Origin: Actinocorallia sp. API 0066
Lineage (GTDB): Bacteria > Actinomycetota > Actinomycetes > Streptosporangiales > Streptosporangiaceae
Length of the DNA: 64,000 nucleotides
Assembly: GCF_020991275.1 (NCBI RefSeq)
Contig: NZ_JAJLQY010000013.1
Coordinates: 124,001 to 188,000, forward strand
Direction: 5' to 3'
Within the stretch, counting starts at the first letter, position 1, and the number at the start of each line of letters is the position of its first letter. Shown here in pieces: positions 43,635-53,600 of the stretch. The position numbers and the translations under genes were made by a program. The notes under the pieces were generated by a model, which ran no database searches, was not told where the DNA came from, and saw only the letters and a list, made by a program, of their open reading frames with translations.

Positions 43635-43688
43635 CGAGCCTCCTCAGTTTCCGGCCAGGGGGTGGCACTGGACGGCATGGCCGCACCA

Positions 43689-43715
43689 TACTAACTTGCT
43701 GAACACTTAACAAGT
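43689..43715 (-). promoter_or_regulatory. 27-base regulatory motif (copy B) before the acyl-CoA ligase operon
   Basis: Read on the minus strand: ACTTG, six bases, then GTTCAGCAAGTTAGTA, matching copy A at 32777-32803 in 19 of the 21 fixed positions with identical spacing. The core is an imperfect palindrome with ACTTG/CAAGT ends. It lies between two divergent operons and could control both. Confidence 0.62.
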
Positions 43716-43733
43716 AAGTACGAAGGGAACACC

Positions 43734-44144
43734 GTGCGGATCGCCGCCCACCCCGGCCTCTACGACCCGGCCGCCCCCACCCCCGTCCTGTCCGGAACAC
43801 GGTGCGCCCGATGCCGTCACGTGTACTTCCCGCCCCTCGGCATCGGGTGCGAGGTCTGCGGCGCGGACGAGGAGCACCTCACGCCCGTCCCGATCGACGC
43901 CGTCGGGGCCGTCCACTCCCGCGCCCGGGTCCACCGCCACCTCGGGGCTCCCCTCGCCCCCTTCACCATCGCCGAGATCCGGCTCGACGCGGGCCCCCTC
44001 ATCCGGGGCACCCTCGCCGGGGACGGCCCCCGGATCGGCGACCGGGTGCACGCCGTCTGGGCCGTCACCGACACCCGCGACGACGGCGCCGAGACCGTCG
44101 AACCCGTCTTCACCACCACCGCCCCGAACGGAGCCGCCTCATGA
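43734..44144 (+). CDS. DUF35 Zn-ribbon/OB-fold protein (thiolase partner)
   Basis: 136 residues from GTG 43734. The zinc ribbon is complete (GTRCARCRHVYFPP, then GCEVCGADEEHL), followed by an OB-fold (GAVHSRARVHRH, FTIAEIRLDAGPLIRGTLAG, VHAVWAVTDT). DUF35 proteins act as subunits of thiolase-like enzymes and of MaoC-type hydratases, as with the Ltp2 aldolase in steroid side-chain degradation. It overlaps the thiolase-like gene by four bases, consistent with complex formation. Confidence 0.85.
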   Translation: MRIAAHPGLYDPAAPTPVLSGTRCARCRHVYFPPLGIGCEVCGADEEHLTPVPIDAVGAVHSRARVHRHLGAPLAPFTIAEIRLDAGPLIRGTLAGDGPRIGDRVHAVWAVTDTRDDGAETVEPVFTTTAPNGAAS

Positions 44145-45286
44145 GCCGCACCCTCGCCGACCTCAGGCCCGTCCACGTGGTCGGCGTCGGCCTGCACCCC
44201 TACCAGCGGCCCAGCGACGCGCCCTACACACGGCTGGGCGCGCACGCCGTCAGGGCGGCCCTCGCCGACGCCAGGCTGGCGTGGCGCCACGTGGAGTCCG
44301 CATACACCGGCACGGCCACCACCAGCATGGGCATGTCGCGCCTGATGTACCGGCACCTGGGCGCCACCGGGATCCGCATGGCGCAGGTCGAGAACGCCTC
44401 AGCGTCCGGCTCGACGGCCTTCCGCCAGGCGTGCGTCGAGGTCGCGTCCGGGCTCGCCGACGTCGCGATCGCCGTCGGGGTGGACAAGCCGCTCTCCCTC
44501 ACCTTCCCGCAGCGGGCCGCCGGGCTGCACGACCTCGTGGACGGCCGCGTCGCGCCGTTCACGCACTTCGCGCTGCTCGCCGAGCGCTACCTGCACGACC
44601 ACGGCGGCACACCCGAGCAGTTCGCCGCGGTCGCGGTCAAGAACAGCCGCAACGGCGCGCTCAACCCCAACGCCCAGCGGCGCAGGCCACGCACGCTCGA
44701 CGAGGTGCTGGCCCCGCCCCGGATCAGCGGGGTGCTCACCCGGCTGCAGTGCTGCCCGATCGGCGAGGGCGCGGCCGCCGTCATCGTCGCGTCCGACGAC
44801 GCCATCGCCCGCCACGGGCTCGACCGCGGCCGCGCGGTGACCGTGCTCGCCTCGGCCACCCGCTCCGAGCGCGTCTACGACGGCGAGAACTTCGACGCCG
44901 CGCTCACCCGGGAGACGACCGGGCAGGCCCTGGCCGAGGCCCGCGTGACCGCCGCCGACCTCGACGTGGTCGAACTCCACGACGCGTTCACCGTCGAGGA
45001 ACTCCTGTACGTCGAGGCGATGGGGCTGTGCCCGCCGGGGCGGGCGGCCGCCGCCCTGGCGGCCGGCGAGTTCGACATCGGCGGCCGGGTCGCGGTGAGC
45101 CCGTCCGGCGGCCTGCTGTCGATGGGCCACCCCGTCGGCCCGACCGGCGTGGGCCAGATCGCCGAACTCACCACCCAACTGCGCGGCGAGGCCCGCGACC
45201 GCCAGCACCCCGGCGCCCGCACCGGCCTCGCCCACATGGTCGGCATCGGCGCCGTCTGCGTCGTCCACGTCCTCCAGCGGGCCTGA
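44141..45286 (+). CDS. Thiolase-like protein lacking the nucleophilic Cys (Ltp2-type candidate)
   Basis: 381 residues, SCP-x/thiolase fold. The position that normally reads N-A-C-x-S-G (acyl-accepting Cys) is NASASGST with Ser87, whereas the C-terminal GGLLSMGHPVGPTGVGQ and VVELHDAFTVEELLYVEAMG motifs are kept, and a Cys pair sits in LQCCPIGEGAAA. Paired with an overlapping DUF35 gene, this resembles the Ltp2 group of retro-aldolases that use the thiolase fold without thiolysis. Ordinary beta-ketothiolase activity is therefore unlikely; aldol cleavage of a steroid- or terpenoid-type acyl-CoA is inference. Confidence 0.8.
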   Translation: MSRTLADLRPVHVVGVGLHPYQRPSDAPYTRLGAHAVRAALADARLAWRHVESAYTGTATTSMGMSRLMYRHLGATGIRMAQVENASASGSTAFRQACVEVASGLADVAIAVGVDKPLSLTFPQRAAGLHDLVDGRVAPFTHFALLAERYLHDHGGTPEQFAAVAVKNSRNGALNPNAQRRRPRTLDEVLAPPRISGVLTRLQCCPIGEGAAAVIVASDDAIARHGLDRGRAVTVLASATRSERVYDGENFDAALTRETTGQALAEARVTAADLDVVELHDAFTVEELLYVEAMGLCPPGRAAAALAAGEFDIGGRVAVSPSGGLLSMGHPVGPTGVGQIAELTTQLRGEARDRQHPGARTGLAHMVGIGAVCVVHVLQRA

Positions 45287-45321
45287 CCATCACCCGGGAA
45301 AACGCCCGCAGAAAGGGGAAA

Positions 45322-45348
45322 CCCCGCGTCCGGAGGCCGGGCGCGGGG
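45322..45348. terminator. Hairpin between convergent thiolase and FAD-dehydrogenase genes
   Basis: CCCCGCG (45322-45328) and CGCGGGG (45342-45348) form a 7-bp stem with a 13-base loop between two convergent stop codons. Adjacent G/C-rich arms could extend it. Confidence 0.5.
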
Positions 45349-45360
45349 CTTCGGGCGGGG

Positions 45361-47139
45361 TCAGGCGGTGGCGGCCGCGACGGCGCGGCCCGTCTCGCGG
45401 CCGGAGAAGACGCAGTTCCCCAGGAAGGTGCCTTCCAGGGCGCGGTAGCCGTGGATGCCGCCGCCGCCGAACCCGGCCGCCTCGCCCGCGGCGTACAGGC
45501 CGGGGACGGGCTGGCCGGACGGCGCCAGGACCCGGCCGGACAGGTCGGTCTGCAGGCCGCCGAGCGTCTTGCGGGTGACGATGTTCAGGCGCACCGCGGT
45601 GAGCGGCCCGGCGGACCCGTCGAGGATCTTGTGCCGCGCGGCGGTCCGGCTGATCTTGTCTCCCGGGTAGTTCAGGGCGTTGTTGATGCCCATCACCTGG
45701 AGGTCCTTGCAGTAGTCGTTGTCGGTCTCGCGGTCCCGGGCCTCGATCTGCCGCCTGACGTCGTCGTGCTTGATCAGGTCGGTGCCGGTGAGCCGGTTCA
45801 TCCCGGCGACGAGCTCGCCCAGGGTGTTCGCGACGACGAAGTCCACGCCCTTCTGCTGGAACTTCCGCACCGGCTCGGGGGTCTGCCAGGTACGGGAGAG
45901 CGTGAGAAGGATGTCCTTGTTGGTGAGGTCGGGGTTCTGCTCGGAGCCCGACAGCGCGTACTCCTTGTCCACGATCTTCTGGGTGGAGATGAACCAGGAG
46001 TAGTCGTAGCCGGTGTCCTGGATGAGCTTCAGGGTGCCCAGGGTGTCGTAGCCGGGCAGGGCGGGCACCGGGAACCGCTTTCCTTCGGCGTCCAGCCAGA
46101 TCGAGGACGGGCCCGGCAGGATGCGGATGCCGTGGTCCTTCCAGATGGGGTCGTGGTTCTGGACGCCCTCGGTGTAGTGCCACATGCGGTCGCGGTTGAC
46201 CAGCCGCGCGCCGGCCGCCTCAGCGATGCCGAGCATCCGCCCGTCGACGTACTCGGGCACCCCGGTGATCATCCGCGCGGGCGGCGTGCCGAGCGACGCG
46301 GGCCAGTTCTGCCGGACGAGGTCGTGGTTCGCGCCGATGCCGCCGGACGTCACCACAACGGCGGCCGCGGCGAACTCGAACTCGCCGACGACCGTGCGGG
46401 AGCTGCGCACGCCGCGCGCGGCGGTGCTGGGCTCGAGGACGGAGCCGCGCACGCCGGTGACGACGCCGTTGGTCAGGACCAGCTCGTCCACCCGGTGCCG
46501 GAACCTGAAGGTGACCAGCTTCTTGGCGACGGCGGCGCGCACCTTCTTCTCGAACGGCTCGACCACGGCCGGTCCGGTGCCCCAGGTGACGTGGAAGCGC
46601 GGCACGGAGTTGCCGTGCCCGTCGGCCAGGCCGCCGCCGCGCTCGGCCCAGCCGACGAACGGGAACCAGCGCACCCCGAGCCCGTGCAGCCAGGACCGCT
46701 TCTCCCCCGAGGCGAAGTCGACGTAAGCCTCCGCCCACTTGTAGGCCCAGTAGTCCTCGCCCGTCGGGTCGGTGACGCCGCGGTCGAATCCGGCGGAGCC
46801 CAGCCAGTCCTGCCAGGCCAGCTCCTTGGTGTCCTTGACGCCCATGCCGCGCTGCTCGGCGGAGTTGACGAGGAACAGGCCGCCGAAGGACCAGAACGCC
46901 TGGCCGCCGAGGTTCGCCTCGTTCTCCTGGTCGAGCAGCAGCACCCTGCGTCCGGCGGCCGCGAGCTCCGACGCGGCGACGAGGCCCGCCAGGCCCGCGC
47001 CGATGACGATCACGTCCGCCGAGGTGTCCGGCGCGGCGGCCGCCGAGCCGGATCCGACCAGCGCCGAGGCGGCGATCGCGCCGCCCGCGAGCGTCAGGGC
47101 GTCGCGTCTGGTGAGTCCTGCCGATTCCTGCTGTTCCAT
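45361..47139 (-). CDS. Tat-exported FAD-dependent dehydrogenase (KstD/fumarate-reductase-like)
   Basis: 592 residues from ATG 47139 (GGGAGGA five bases upstream). A twin-arginine signal is evident: LTRRDALTLAGGAIAASALV ending GSAAAAP. The FAD motif VIVIGAGLAGLVAASELAA, a DQENEANLGGQAFWSFGG loop and the C-terminal GLYAAGEAAGFGGGGIHGYR, ALEGTFLGNCVFSGR segments match the FAD-binding dehydrogenase group related to 3-ketosteroid delta-1-dehydrogenases and flavocytochrome fumarate reductases. Secretion with bound FAD implies oxidation of an extracellular or membrane-associated substrate. Two strong palindromes lie directly upstream, and a TetR gene lies 204 bases upstream. Confidence 0.82.
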   Translation of the reverse strand: MEQQESAGLTRRDALTLAGGAIAASALVGSGSAAAAPDTSADVIVIGAGLAGLVAASELAAAGRRVLLLDQENEANLGGQAFWSFGGLFLVNSAEQRGMGVKDTKELAWQDWLGSAGFDRGVTDPTGEDYWAYKWAEAYVDFASGEKRSWLHGLGVRWFPFVGWAERGGGLADGHGNSVPRFHVTWGTGPAVVEPFEKKVRAAVAKKLVTFRFRHRVDELVLTNGVVTGVRGSVLEPSTAARGVRSSRTVVGEFEFAAAAVVVTSGGIGANHDLVRQNWPASLGTPPARMITGVPEYVDGRMLGIAEAAGARLVNRDRMWHYTEGVQNHDPIWKDHGIRILPGPSSIWLDAEGKRFPVPALPGYDTLGTLKLIQDTGYDYSWFISTQKIVDKEYALSGSEQNPDLTNKDILLTLSRTWQTPEPVRKFQQKGVDFVVANTLGELVAGMNRLTGTDLIKHDDVRRQIEARDRETDNDYCKDLQVMGINNALNYPGDKISRTAARHKILDGSAGPLTAVRLNIVTRKTLGGLQTDLSGRVLAPSGQPVPGLYAAGEAAGFGGGGIHGYRALEGTFLGNCVFSGRETGRAVAAATA

Positions 47140-47203
47140 CTGTGTCCTCCCGGGGGTGGAAGCGGGCGGCCAGACCCGGTACGCGGACCCGGCACGTCGA
47201 CCC

Positions 47204-47256
47204 ACAATCTGAACTTCGCACTTGACCAAGTTCAGATTGTGTTACCGGATGGTAAC
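47204..47256. promoter_or_regulatory. Operator pair upstream of the FAD dehydrogenase
   Basis: ACAATCTGAACTT (47204-47216) is perfectly inverted as AAGTTCAGATTGT (47228-47240) with an 11-base spacer. Immediately next to it lies GTTACC-GGAT-GGTAAC (47241-47256), a perfect 6-4-6 palindrome. They lie 65-117 bases before the dehydrogenase start. The neighbouring TetR regulator is the obvious candidate ligand-responsive repressor. Confidence 0.72.
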
Positions 47257-47343
47257 CAGCGACCCCACCCGCCGCAAGGCCCAAGGCGCCGAAATCTGGA
47301 AACACCGCGTCGCACTTGGGCGGGCGGCCCTCCGGTTCGCCCG

Positions 47344-48018
47344 TCAGCCGGCGACTTTGAGACGGCCCAGGAGCATCTGGCGCAGCTCGTCGGCGATCTC
47401 CTCCAGGGTCGCGTCGACCCAGCCGACGACCCAGTCGTGCATCAGCCCGTTGATCGCGCCGACGAACGCGGCGGCCGCGACGCGGTAGTTCCCCGGCTGG
47501 ATCTCGCCCCGGGCGACGGCGTCGTCGGTGGCCGCGGTGAGGAAGTCGATCCAGGCCGAGCGCCGCTCCAACCGCTGGAGGTCCATCCGAGGGCTGACAC
47601 CGATCACCTCTACATAGGCGATACGGGCGTACCGCCGGTCGGTCGTCGCACCCTTGACGTAGGCGTGCAGCAACCGTGTCGTCCGCTCCGGCAGCGGCAG
47701 ATCCCGCACCTGGGGCAGCACCTCGAAGACCGCCCGCGACGCGGCGTCGTTGACGGCGAGGTGCAACGTCGCGAGGAGATCCTCAAGCGTCTCGAACTCC
47801 TCATAGAACTGCCGACTGGACAGACCCGCCTCCTTGCACAGGTCCGCCAGCCGCGTCCCCCGGTACCCGGGCCCCGCCCCGAACAGGTCAAGCCCCGCCT
47901 CCAGGAACCGCGCCCGCCGCTCCACCCGCCGCTGCGCCGCGTCCTTCCCCCCGTACCGGCCTTCCGCCGGAGTGAATCTCCCCGCCAACCCATCCCCTCC
48001 GATGCCGTCCCGGCCCAT
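47344..48018 (-). CDS. TetR-family regulator upstream of the FAD dehydrogenase
   Basis: 224 residues. HTH after a 30-residue N-terminal extension: RARFLEAGLDLFGAGPGYRG, TRLADLCKEAGLSSRQFYEE. Ligand domain: YARIAYVEVIGVSPRMDLQR, AAAFVGAINGLMHDWVVGW. It is on the same strand as, and upstream of, the Tat-exported dehydrogenase with the operator pair in between. The start at 48018 is the first available; an internal start nearer the HTH is possible. Confidence 0.83.
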   Translation of the reverse strand: MGRDGIGGDGLAGRFTPAEGRYGGKDAAQRRVERRARFLEAGLDLFGAGPGYRGTRLADLCKEAGLSSRQFYEEFETLEDLLATLHLAVNDAASRAVFEVLPQVRDLPLPERTTRLLHAYVKGATTDRRYARIAYVEVIGVSPRMDLQRLERRSAWIDFLTAATDDAVARGEIQPGNYRVAAAAFVGAINGLMHDWVVGWVDATLEEIADELRQMLLGRLKVAG

Positions 48019-48185
48019 TGTCCCGCACCGGCCCTCGGCCCCTGGGCGGTGAGCTTCGTCTCACCCGTGACCTGGGGTGGATGCCGGGGGTGACGCAGGT
48101 CCAGCTCTGGCCTGATTTTACGGATACGTAACCGGGCGGACACAGCGGACGTCAGGTCTTGACGATCAGACAGGTGCGGCCGAAT

Positions 48186-48204
48186 ATAGGCAAGGCTTAC
48201 CTAA
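48186..48204. promoter_or_regulatory. Iron box (DmdR/IdeR-type) in the promoter of the NRPS operon
   Basis: ATAGGCAAGGCTTACCTAA matches the 19-base DtxR-family consensus TTAGGTTAGGCTAACCTAA at 15 of 19 positions, including the AGG...ACCTAA core of both half-sites. It overlaps a plausible -10 (a TTGACG at 48159-48164 is 18 bases before AATATA) and lies 78 bases before the MbtH-like start. Iron-dependent repression of the whole operon is predicted. Confidence 0.72.
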
Positions 48205-48281
48205 CTAAGTGGCCGACGAAGTCTCGGTCCTGTGGGTGCCTTCCGCGCTGTCACAAACCCGCACGTACATGGGGAGGAACC

Positions 48282-48542
48282 ATGCCTCAGAACCCCTTTG
48301 ACGATGACAGCGGCAGCTTCTACGCGCTCGTCAACCAGGAGGAGCAGTACTCCCTCTGGCCGACCTTCAAGCCGGTGCCCGGCGGCTGGACCGTCGTCTT
48401 CGGCGGCGCCGACGGGGCGCCCCGCCAGGAGGTCCTCGCCTGGATCGACAGGACCTGGACCGACCTCCGCCCCAAGTCCCTCCGCGACTTCATCGCCGAG
48501 CAGGACGGCGTGCCGCAGGACGCGGCCCCCACCGGCAACTGA
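48282..48542 (+). CDS. MbtH-like protein
   Basis: 86 residues with ATG 48282 after GGGGAGGAAC. The family signature is complete: [28 protein letters not shown] and the C-terminal [12 protein letters not shown]. MbtH-like proteins bind NRPS adenylation domains and are needed for their folding or activity. As first gene of the iron-box-controlled operon it should serve the three A domains of the first NRPS and possibly the ornithine-type A domain of the second. Confidence 0.93.
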   Translation: MPQNPFDDDSGSFYALVNQEEQYSLWPTFKPVPGGWTVVFGGADGAPRQEVLAWIDRTWTDLRPKSLRDFIAEQDGVPQDAAPTGN

Positions 48543-48567
48543 CCTCTCGACTCAGGAGAAACACACC

Positions 48568-48980
<413 letters not shown>

Positions 48981-48981
<1 letters not shown>

Positions 48982-50612
48982 TGACCGTCCTCGAACCGCT
49001 CCACCTTGACGGCTTTGTGCCGTACCCCGCCGAGACCGCCGCACGCTACCGCGACGCGGGGTTCTGGACCGACGAGACGCTGGCGGAGCCGCTGTTCGCC
49101 ACCGTCGCGCGCGTCCCGGAGAAGACGGCGATCGTCACGGGTGAGGTCAGCCTTACTTACGCCGAACTGGGCGACCGGGTGCTCCGGATCGCCGCGGGCC
49201 TGCGCCACCTCGGTGTCGGCCGTGGCGACCGGGCCGTCGTACACCTGCCGAACATCCCCGAGTTCATCGCGTTCGTCTACGCGTTCTGGGAGATCGGCGC
49301 GATCCCCGTCTTCGCCCCGGCGGCACACCGGCGGACGGAGATCGAGCACTTCGTCCGGGTGGCCGAGGCCCGCGTCTACGTCACCGTCGCCAAGCACGAC
49401 GGCGCCGACCTCGCCGCGCTGGCGGCCGAGCTGAAGGCGGCGTGGCCCAACCTGGAGCACACCGTCGTGCTCGACGCCGAAGGCGGCGGCCCCGCTCTCG
49501 AAAGGCTGCTCGCGCACGATCCGCAGCCGCACGAGCGGCGGTCCCTGCCCGGTGACGTCGCCCTGCTGCAACTGTCCGGCGGCACGACCGGCCAGCCCAA
49601 GCTGATCCCGCACACCAGCGAGACCTACCTCCATTCGGTCAGGGCGAGCATCCCGCTGTGCGGCATCACCGAAGCCTCGGTGCAGTTGATCGCGGTGCCG
49701 CTCTGCCACAGCATGTCGGTGCGGTCCCCCGGGTTCCTGAGCCTGCTCAGCGTCGGCGGAACCGTGGTGCTGGCCCAGGACGGCAGCCCGGACACCGTGT
49801 TCCCGCTCATCGAGCGGCACCGGATCACCCAGTCGTCGATCGTGCCGCCGCTCCTGCTCGCCTGGCTGAACTCCTCGCTCAAGGACCGCTACGACCTGTC
49901 GAGCCTGGAGAGCCTGCACGTCGGCGGGGCGCGGCTCAGCGTCGAGGCGGCCCGGCGGGTGCGGCCCGAACTCGACGTCATCCTGCAGCAGGGCTTCGGC
50001 ATGGCCGAGGGGCTGGTCAACTACAACCGGTTCGACGTCGACGAGGAGACGAGCGTCCGGTGCCAGGGCCGCCCCATCTCGCCCGGCGACGAACTGCTCA
50101 TCCTGGACGACGAAGGCAAGCCGGTGCCGCCCGGCGTGCCCGGACACCTGCTGACCCGTGGCCCGTCCACCATCCGCGGCTACTTCCGCAACCCGGAGGA
50201 GAACGCCCGCAGCTTCACCCCCGACGGCTTCTACCGCACCGGCGACATCGTCGAGCGCGACGAGAACGGCTACCTGTCCGTGGTCGGGCGGTCGAAGGAC
50301 CAGATCAACCGTGGCGGGGAGAAGGTCGCGCCCGAAGAGGTAGAGAACCTCATCCTCGGGCACGAGGGGGTGCACGACGCGTCCGTCGTCGGGATCCCCG
50401 ACGCGATCCTGGGCGAGCGCGTCAAGGCGTTCGTGATCCCGCGCGCGGGAACCGACCCGGCCACGCTGAGGCTCGCCGTCATTAGGAAGTTCCTCCGCGA
50501 ACGCGGCCTCGCCTCGTACAAGCTGCCGGACGCGCTGGAGGTCGTCGCCGAGTTCCCGCAGACGGCCGTCGGCAAGGTCAGCAAGCGGCTCCAACGGGCC
50601 ACCCAGAACTGA
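48981..50612 (+). CDS. Aryl-acid AMP ligase (EntE/DhbE family) with altered substrate pocket
   Basis: 543 residues. [73 protein letters not shown] and [12 protein letters not shown] are diagnostic of 2,3-dihydroxybenzoate/salicylate ligases. Two pocket residues differ: the His-Asn-Tyr of DhbE is His243-Ser-Met, and the Val of its LQQVFGMAEG is Gly338. Both changes enlarge the pocket and remove the contact to the ring 2-hydroxyl, so the acid may not be DHB or salicylate. It should load an aryl carrier protein, none of which is in the window. ATG 48981 overlaps the panD stop. Confidence 0.87.
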
Positions 50613-50629
50613 GAGGACCAACGTTTCCG

Positions 50630-53600
50630 GTGGACGCTGACGAGCGGGTTGCCCTGTCCGCAAGCCAACGCGGCATCTGGGCGGCGCACAGGTTGTTCGC
50701 CGCTTCGGCGGCGTTCCGCGCCGCTGAGATCACCTGGCTGTCCGGCCCGGTGGACCCGGCGGCCTTCACGGCAGCGGTCAGCCGCGCCTTCGCGGAGACC
50801 GACGCCCTGCGCGTCCGGTTCCACGAGGAGGAGGGCACCCCGTTCCAGCGCGTCGACCCGGCGCGGCGCCTCACCACAACGGTGGTGGACGAGCCGCGCG
50901 GCGACGCGGAGATCCGCGCCCTGGTCCGTGCCTCGTTCGACGACCCCGCCGCGACCTCGGTGGAGCTGGCCACGGCCTCGTCGCTGCTGCGGCGCGCGGA
51001 CGGGACCTGGGCGTGGTTCTTCGCGGCGGACAACATCCTGCTCGACGGGTACAGCGTCACACTGTTCATCCGCCGCGTCGCGGAGATCTACTCGGCGACG
51101 AACCGGGGCGAACCCGTCCCCGAGGCGTGGTTCGGGCGGCTGGCGGACGTCCTGCCGTCACCGCCCGACCAGGCGGGCCCGGAGCCCGCCGCGCTGGAGT
51201 ACTGGCGGCGGCTGCTGGACGTGGACGTCGCGCGGGAGCGGCCCTCGGCCGTCCCGGGCGACCTCTTCTCGTTCTCCTACCGGCCGGTCCGGCTGCCGAC
51301 GCCGGACGGCGCGTTCGACCGGCTGCGGGCGTTCTCGCGCGGCGTCCGCGCCAACTGGACGGACGCGCTGACCGCCCTGTGGGGGCTGTACACGTCGCTC
51401 GCCGAGCGGCGGGACGGCATCGCGGTGCGGGTACCCTTCATGATGCGGGACACGCCCGGCCTGCTGCGGACGCCCAACGCGATGTCGCGGGTGCTGCCGA
51501 TCGTGGCCCCCGCCGGTCCGCACGCCACGCTCGCGGAGCTGGTGAAGGCGGTCAACGGGCAGCTGCGGCAGGCGAAGGCGCACGCGGCGGTGGAGGACCA
51601 CCACATCGCGCGGAGCTGGCCGGGGAGCGAGCGGTCCTACTTCACGCTGCCGTCCATCAACATCAAGATCTTCGAGTACGTCGCGCTGTTCGACCAGGTC
51701 ACCGGCACGGTCGAGACGGTCAACCCGGGGCAGATCGGGAAACTCGACCTGTCGGTCTACCGTGATGCGGTGTCCGGGCTGCGCCTGGAACTGGCCGGGC
51801 ACGAGTCGGTCATCCCGGTGGCGGAGGTGGAACGGCACGCGGCCGCCTTCGCGCGGTTCCTTGAGCGGGCGCTCGGGGCGGGGCCGGACACGACCCTGCA
51901 CGAACTCGCCGAAGCCGCCTTCCCCGTACCTCACGCTCCGGCCGGGGCGGGGCTGGTGCCGGAGGCCGTCGCCGACGTCTCGGTGGACGGGCTGCTGCGG
52001 CGGCGGATCGAGGCGACGCCGGACGCGGTCGCGGTGCTGTCGGGCGACGGGACCGCACTGTCGTACGCGGAGCTGGACGCGCGGGTCAGCGCCTTCGCCA
52101 ACGCCCTCGTGGACGTGGGTGTGGGCGCCGGTGGTCGGGTGGCGCTGGTGCTGCCGCGTTCGGTGGACCGGGTCGTGGCGGTGCTCGGGGTCCTCCGGGC
52201 GGGCGCGGTGTGTGTGCCGGTCGATCCGGCGTATCCGGCCGAGCGGATCCAGCGGATCCTTGCGGATTCCGGCGCGGCCGTTGTGGTGACCGGCTCCGGT
52301 GAGCTTCAGGCGACCGGCCGGGCTACAGCGCCGTCGGGAGACGCGGCTTTTGTGATCTTCACGTCCGGGACGACCGGCCGTCCCAAGGGCGTCGTCCTGT
52401 CGCACCGGGCGTTGGTGAACCGGCTTGTATGGGGTGCCGAACTCCTCGGTTTTGGTGCCGGGGATCGGGCCCTGGCCAAGAGCAGCGTCGGATTTGTGGA
52501 CGCGGTGACGGAGCTCCTCGCGCCGCTGACCGCCGGTGCCACGGTCGTCGTCGCCGACGACGAGGCCGCCGCAGATCCGCTGGCGGTCGCCGACCTCGTG
52601 CGGCGCCACCAGGTCACCCACCTGCTGACCGTCCCCAGCCTGGCCGACGTGCTCGCCCGAATCCCGGAGGCGGCCAAGACGCTGACGTCGCTCCGGCACT
52701 GGGTCTGTTCCGGCGAGATCCTCGCACCGGCCACCGTCGAGGCGATGCGGCGGGCCGCGCCGGGCGCGGTACTGCGGAACTTCTACGGCTCGACCGAGGT
52801 CACCGGCGACGCCACCACCGCCGACGCCGACGGGACGACCATCGGCGGCCCCGTCCCCGGCGTCCAGGTCCGGGTGCTGGACACCTGGCTCCGCCCGGTA
52901 CCGGCGGGCGTCGTGGGCGAACTGTACGTGGGCGGGGTGCAACTGGCCGACGGCTACGCGGGACGCGGCGCCCTCACCGCCGACCGGTTCGTCGCCGACC
53001 CCTTCGGCGACAACGGCGAAAGGCTGTACCGGACCGGCGACCTCGTCCGCTGGAACACCCACGGCACACTCGACTTCATCGGCCGCGCCGACGACCAGGT
53101 CAAAATCCGCGGGTTCCGGATCGAACTCGAAGAAGTCCGCAACAGCCTCGAACAGCATCCGTCGGTCACCAGCGCCGCAGTCCTCGCACTCGATCACCCC
53201 GCTGGAGGCAAGTACCTCGCCGCCTACGTGACGGCGACCGGCGACACCGACGACCTCCGCGCGCACGTCGCCGGGCTCCTGCCCGACTACATGGTCCCGA
53301 CGACCTTCACCACGCTCGACGCCTTCCCCCTCACCCCGAACGGCAAGCTCGACCGCCGGGCGCTCCCCGTTCCGACGCTCGTCAGCGAGGGTGGGCGGGC
53401 GCCCGAGAGCGAGACCGAACGGGAGCTGGCCGATCTCTTCCGCGACGTCCTGCACCTGGACCGCGACCTGTCCGTGGACGACGACTTCTTCCGCCTGGGC
53501 GGGCACTCGCTGCTCGCGACGCGGATGGCCGCGCGGATCGGCTCCGGCCTGTCGCTGCGTGACGTGTTCGACGCCCGGACGATCGCGGCGCTGGCCCCGA

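Noticed and set aside
44281-48093. A 1270-codon plus-strand open frame running across several minus-strand genes
   Set aside because: It is antisense to the Tat-exported dehydrogenase and TetR genes, Arg/Pro/Gly-rich and without domains; long antisense frames are normal at this GC content.
50630-50700. ArCP domain at the N-terminus of NRPS1
   Set aside because: The protein starts directly with C-domain motif C1 ([13 protein letters not shown]); there is no DSL/GGHS-type carrier motif before it.
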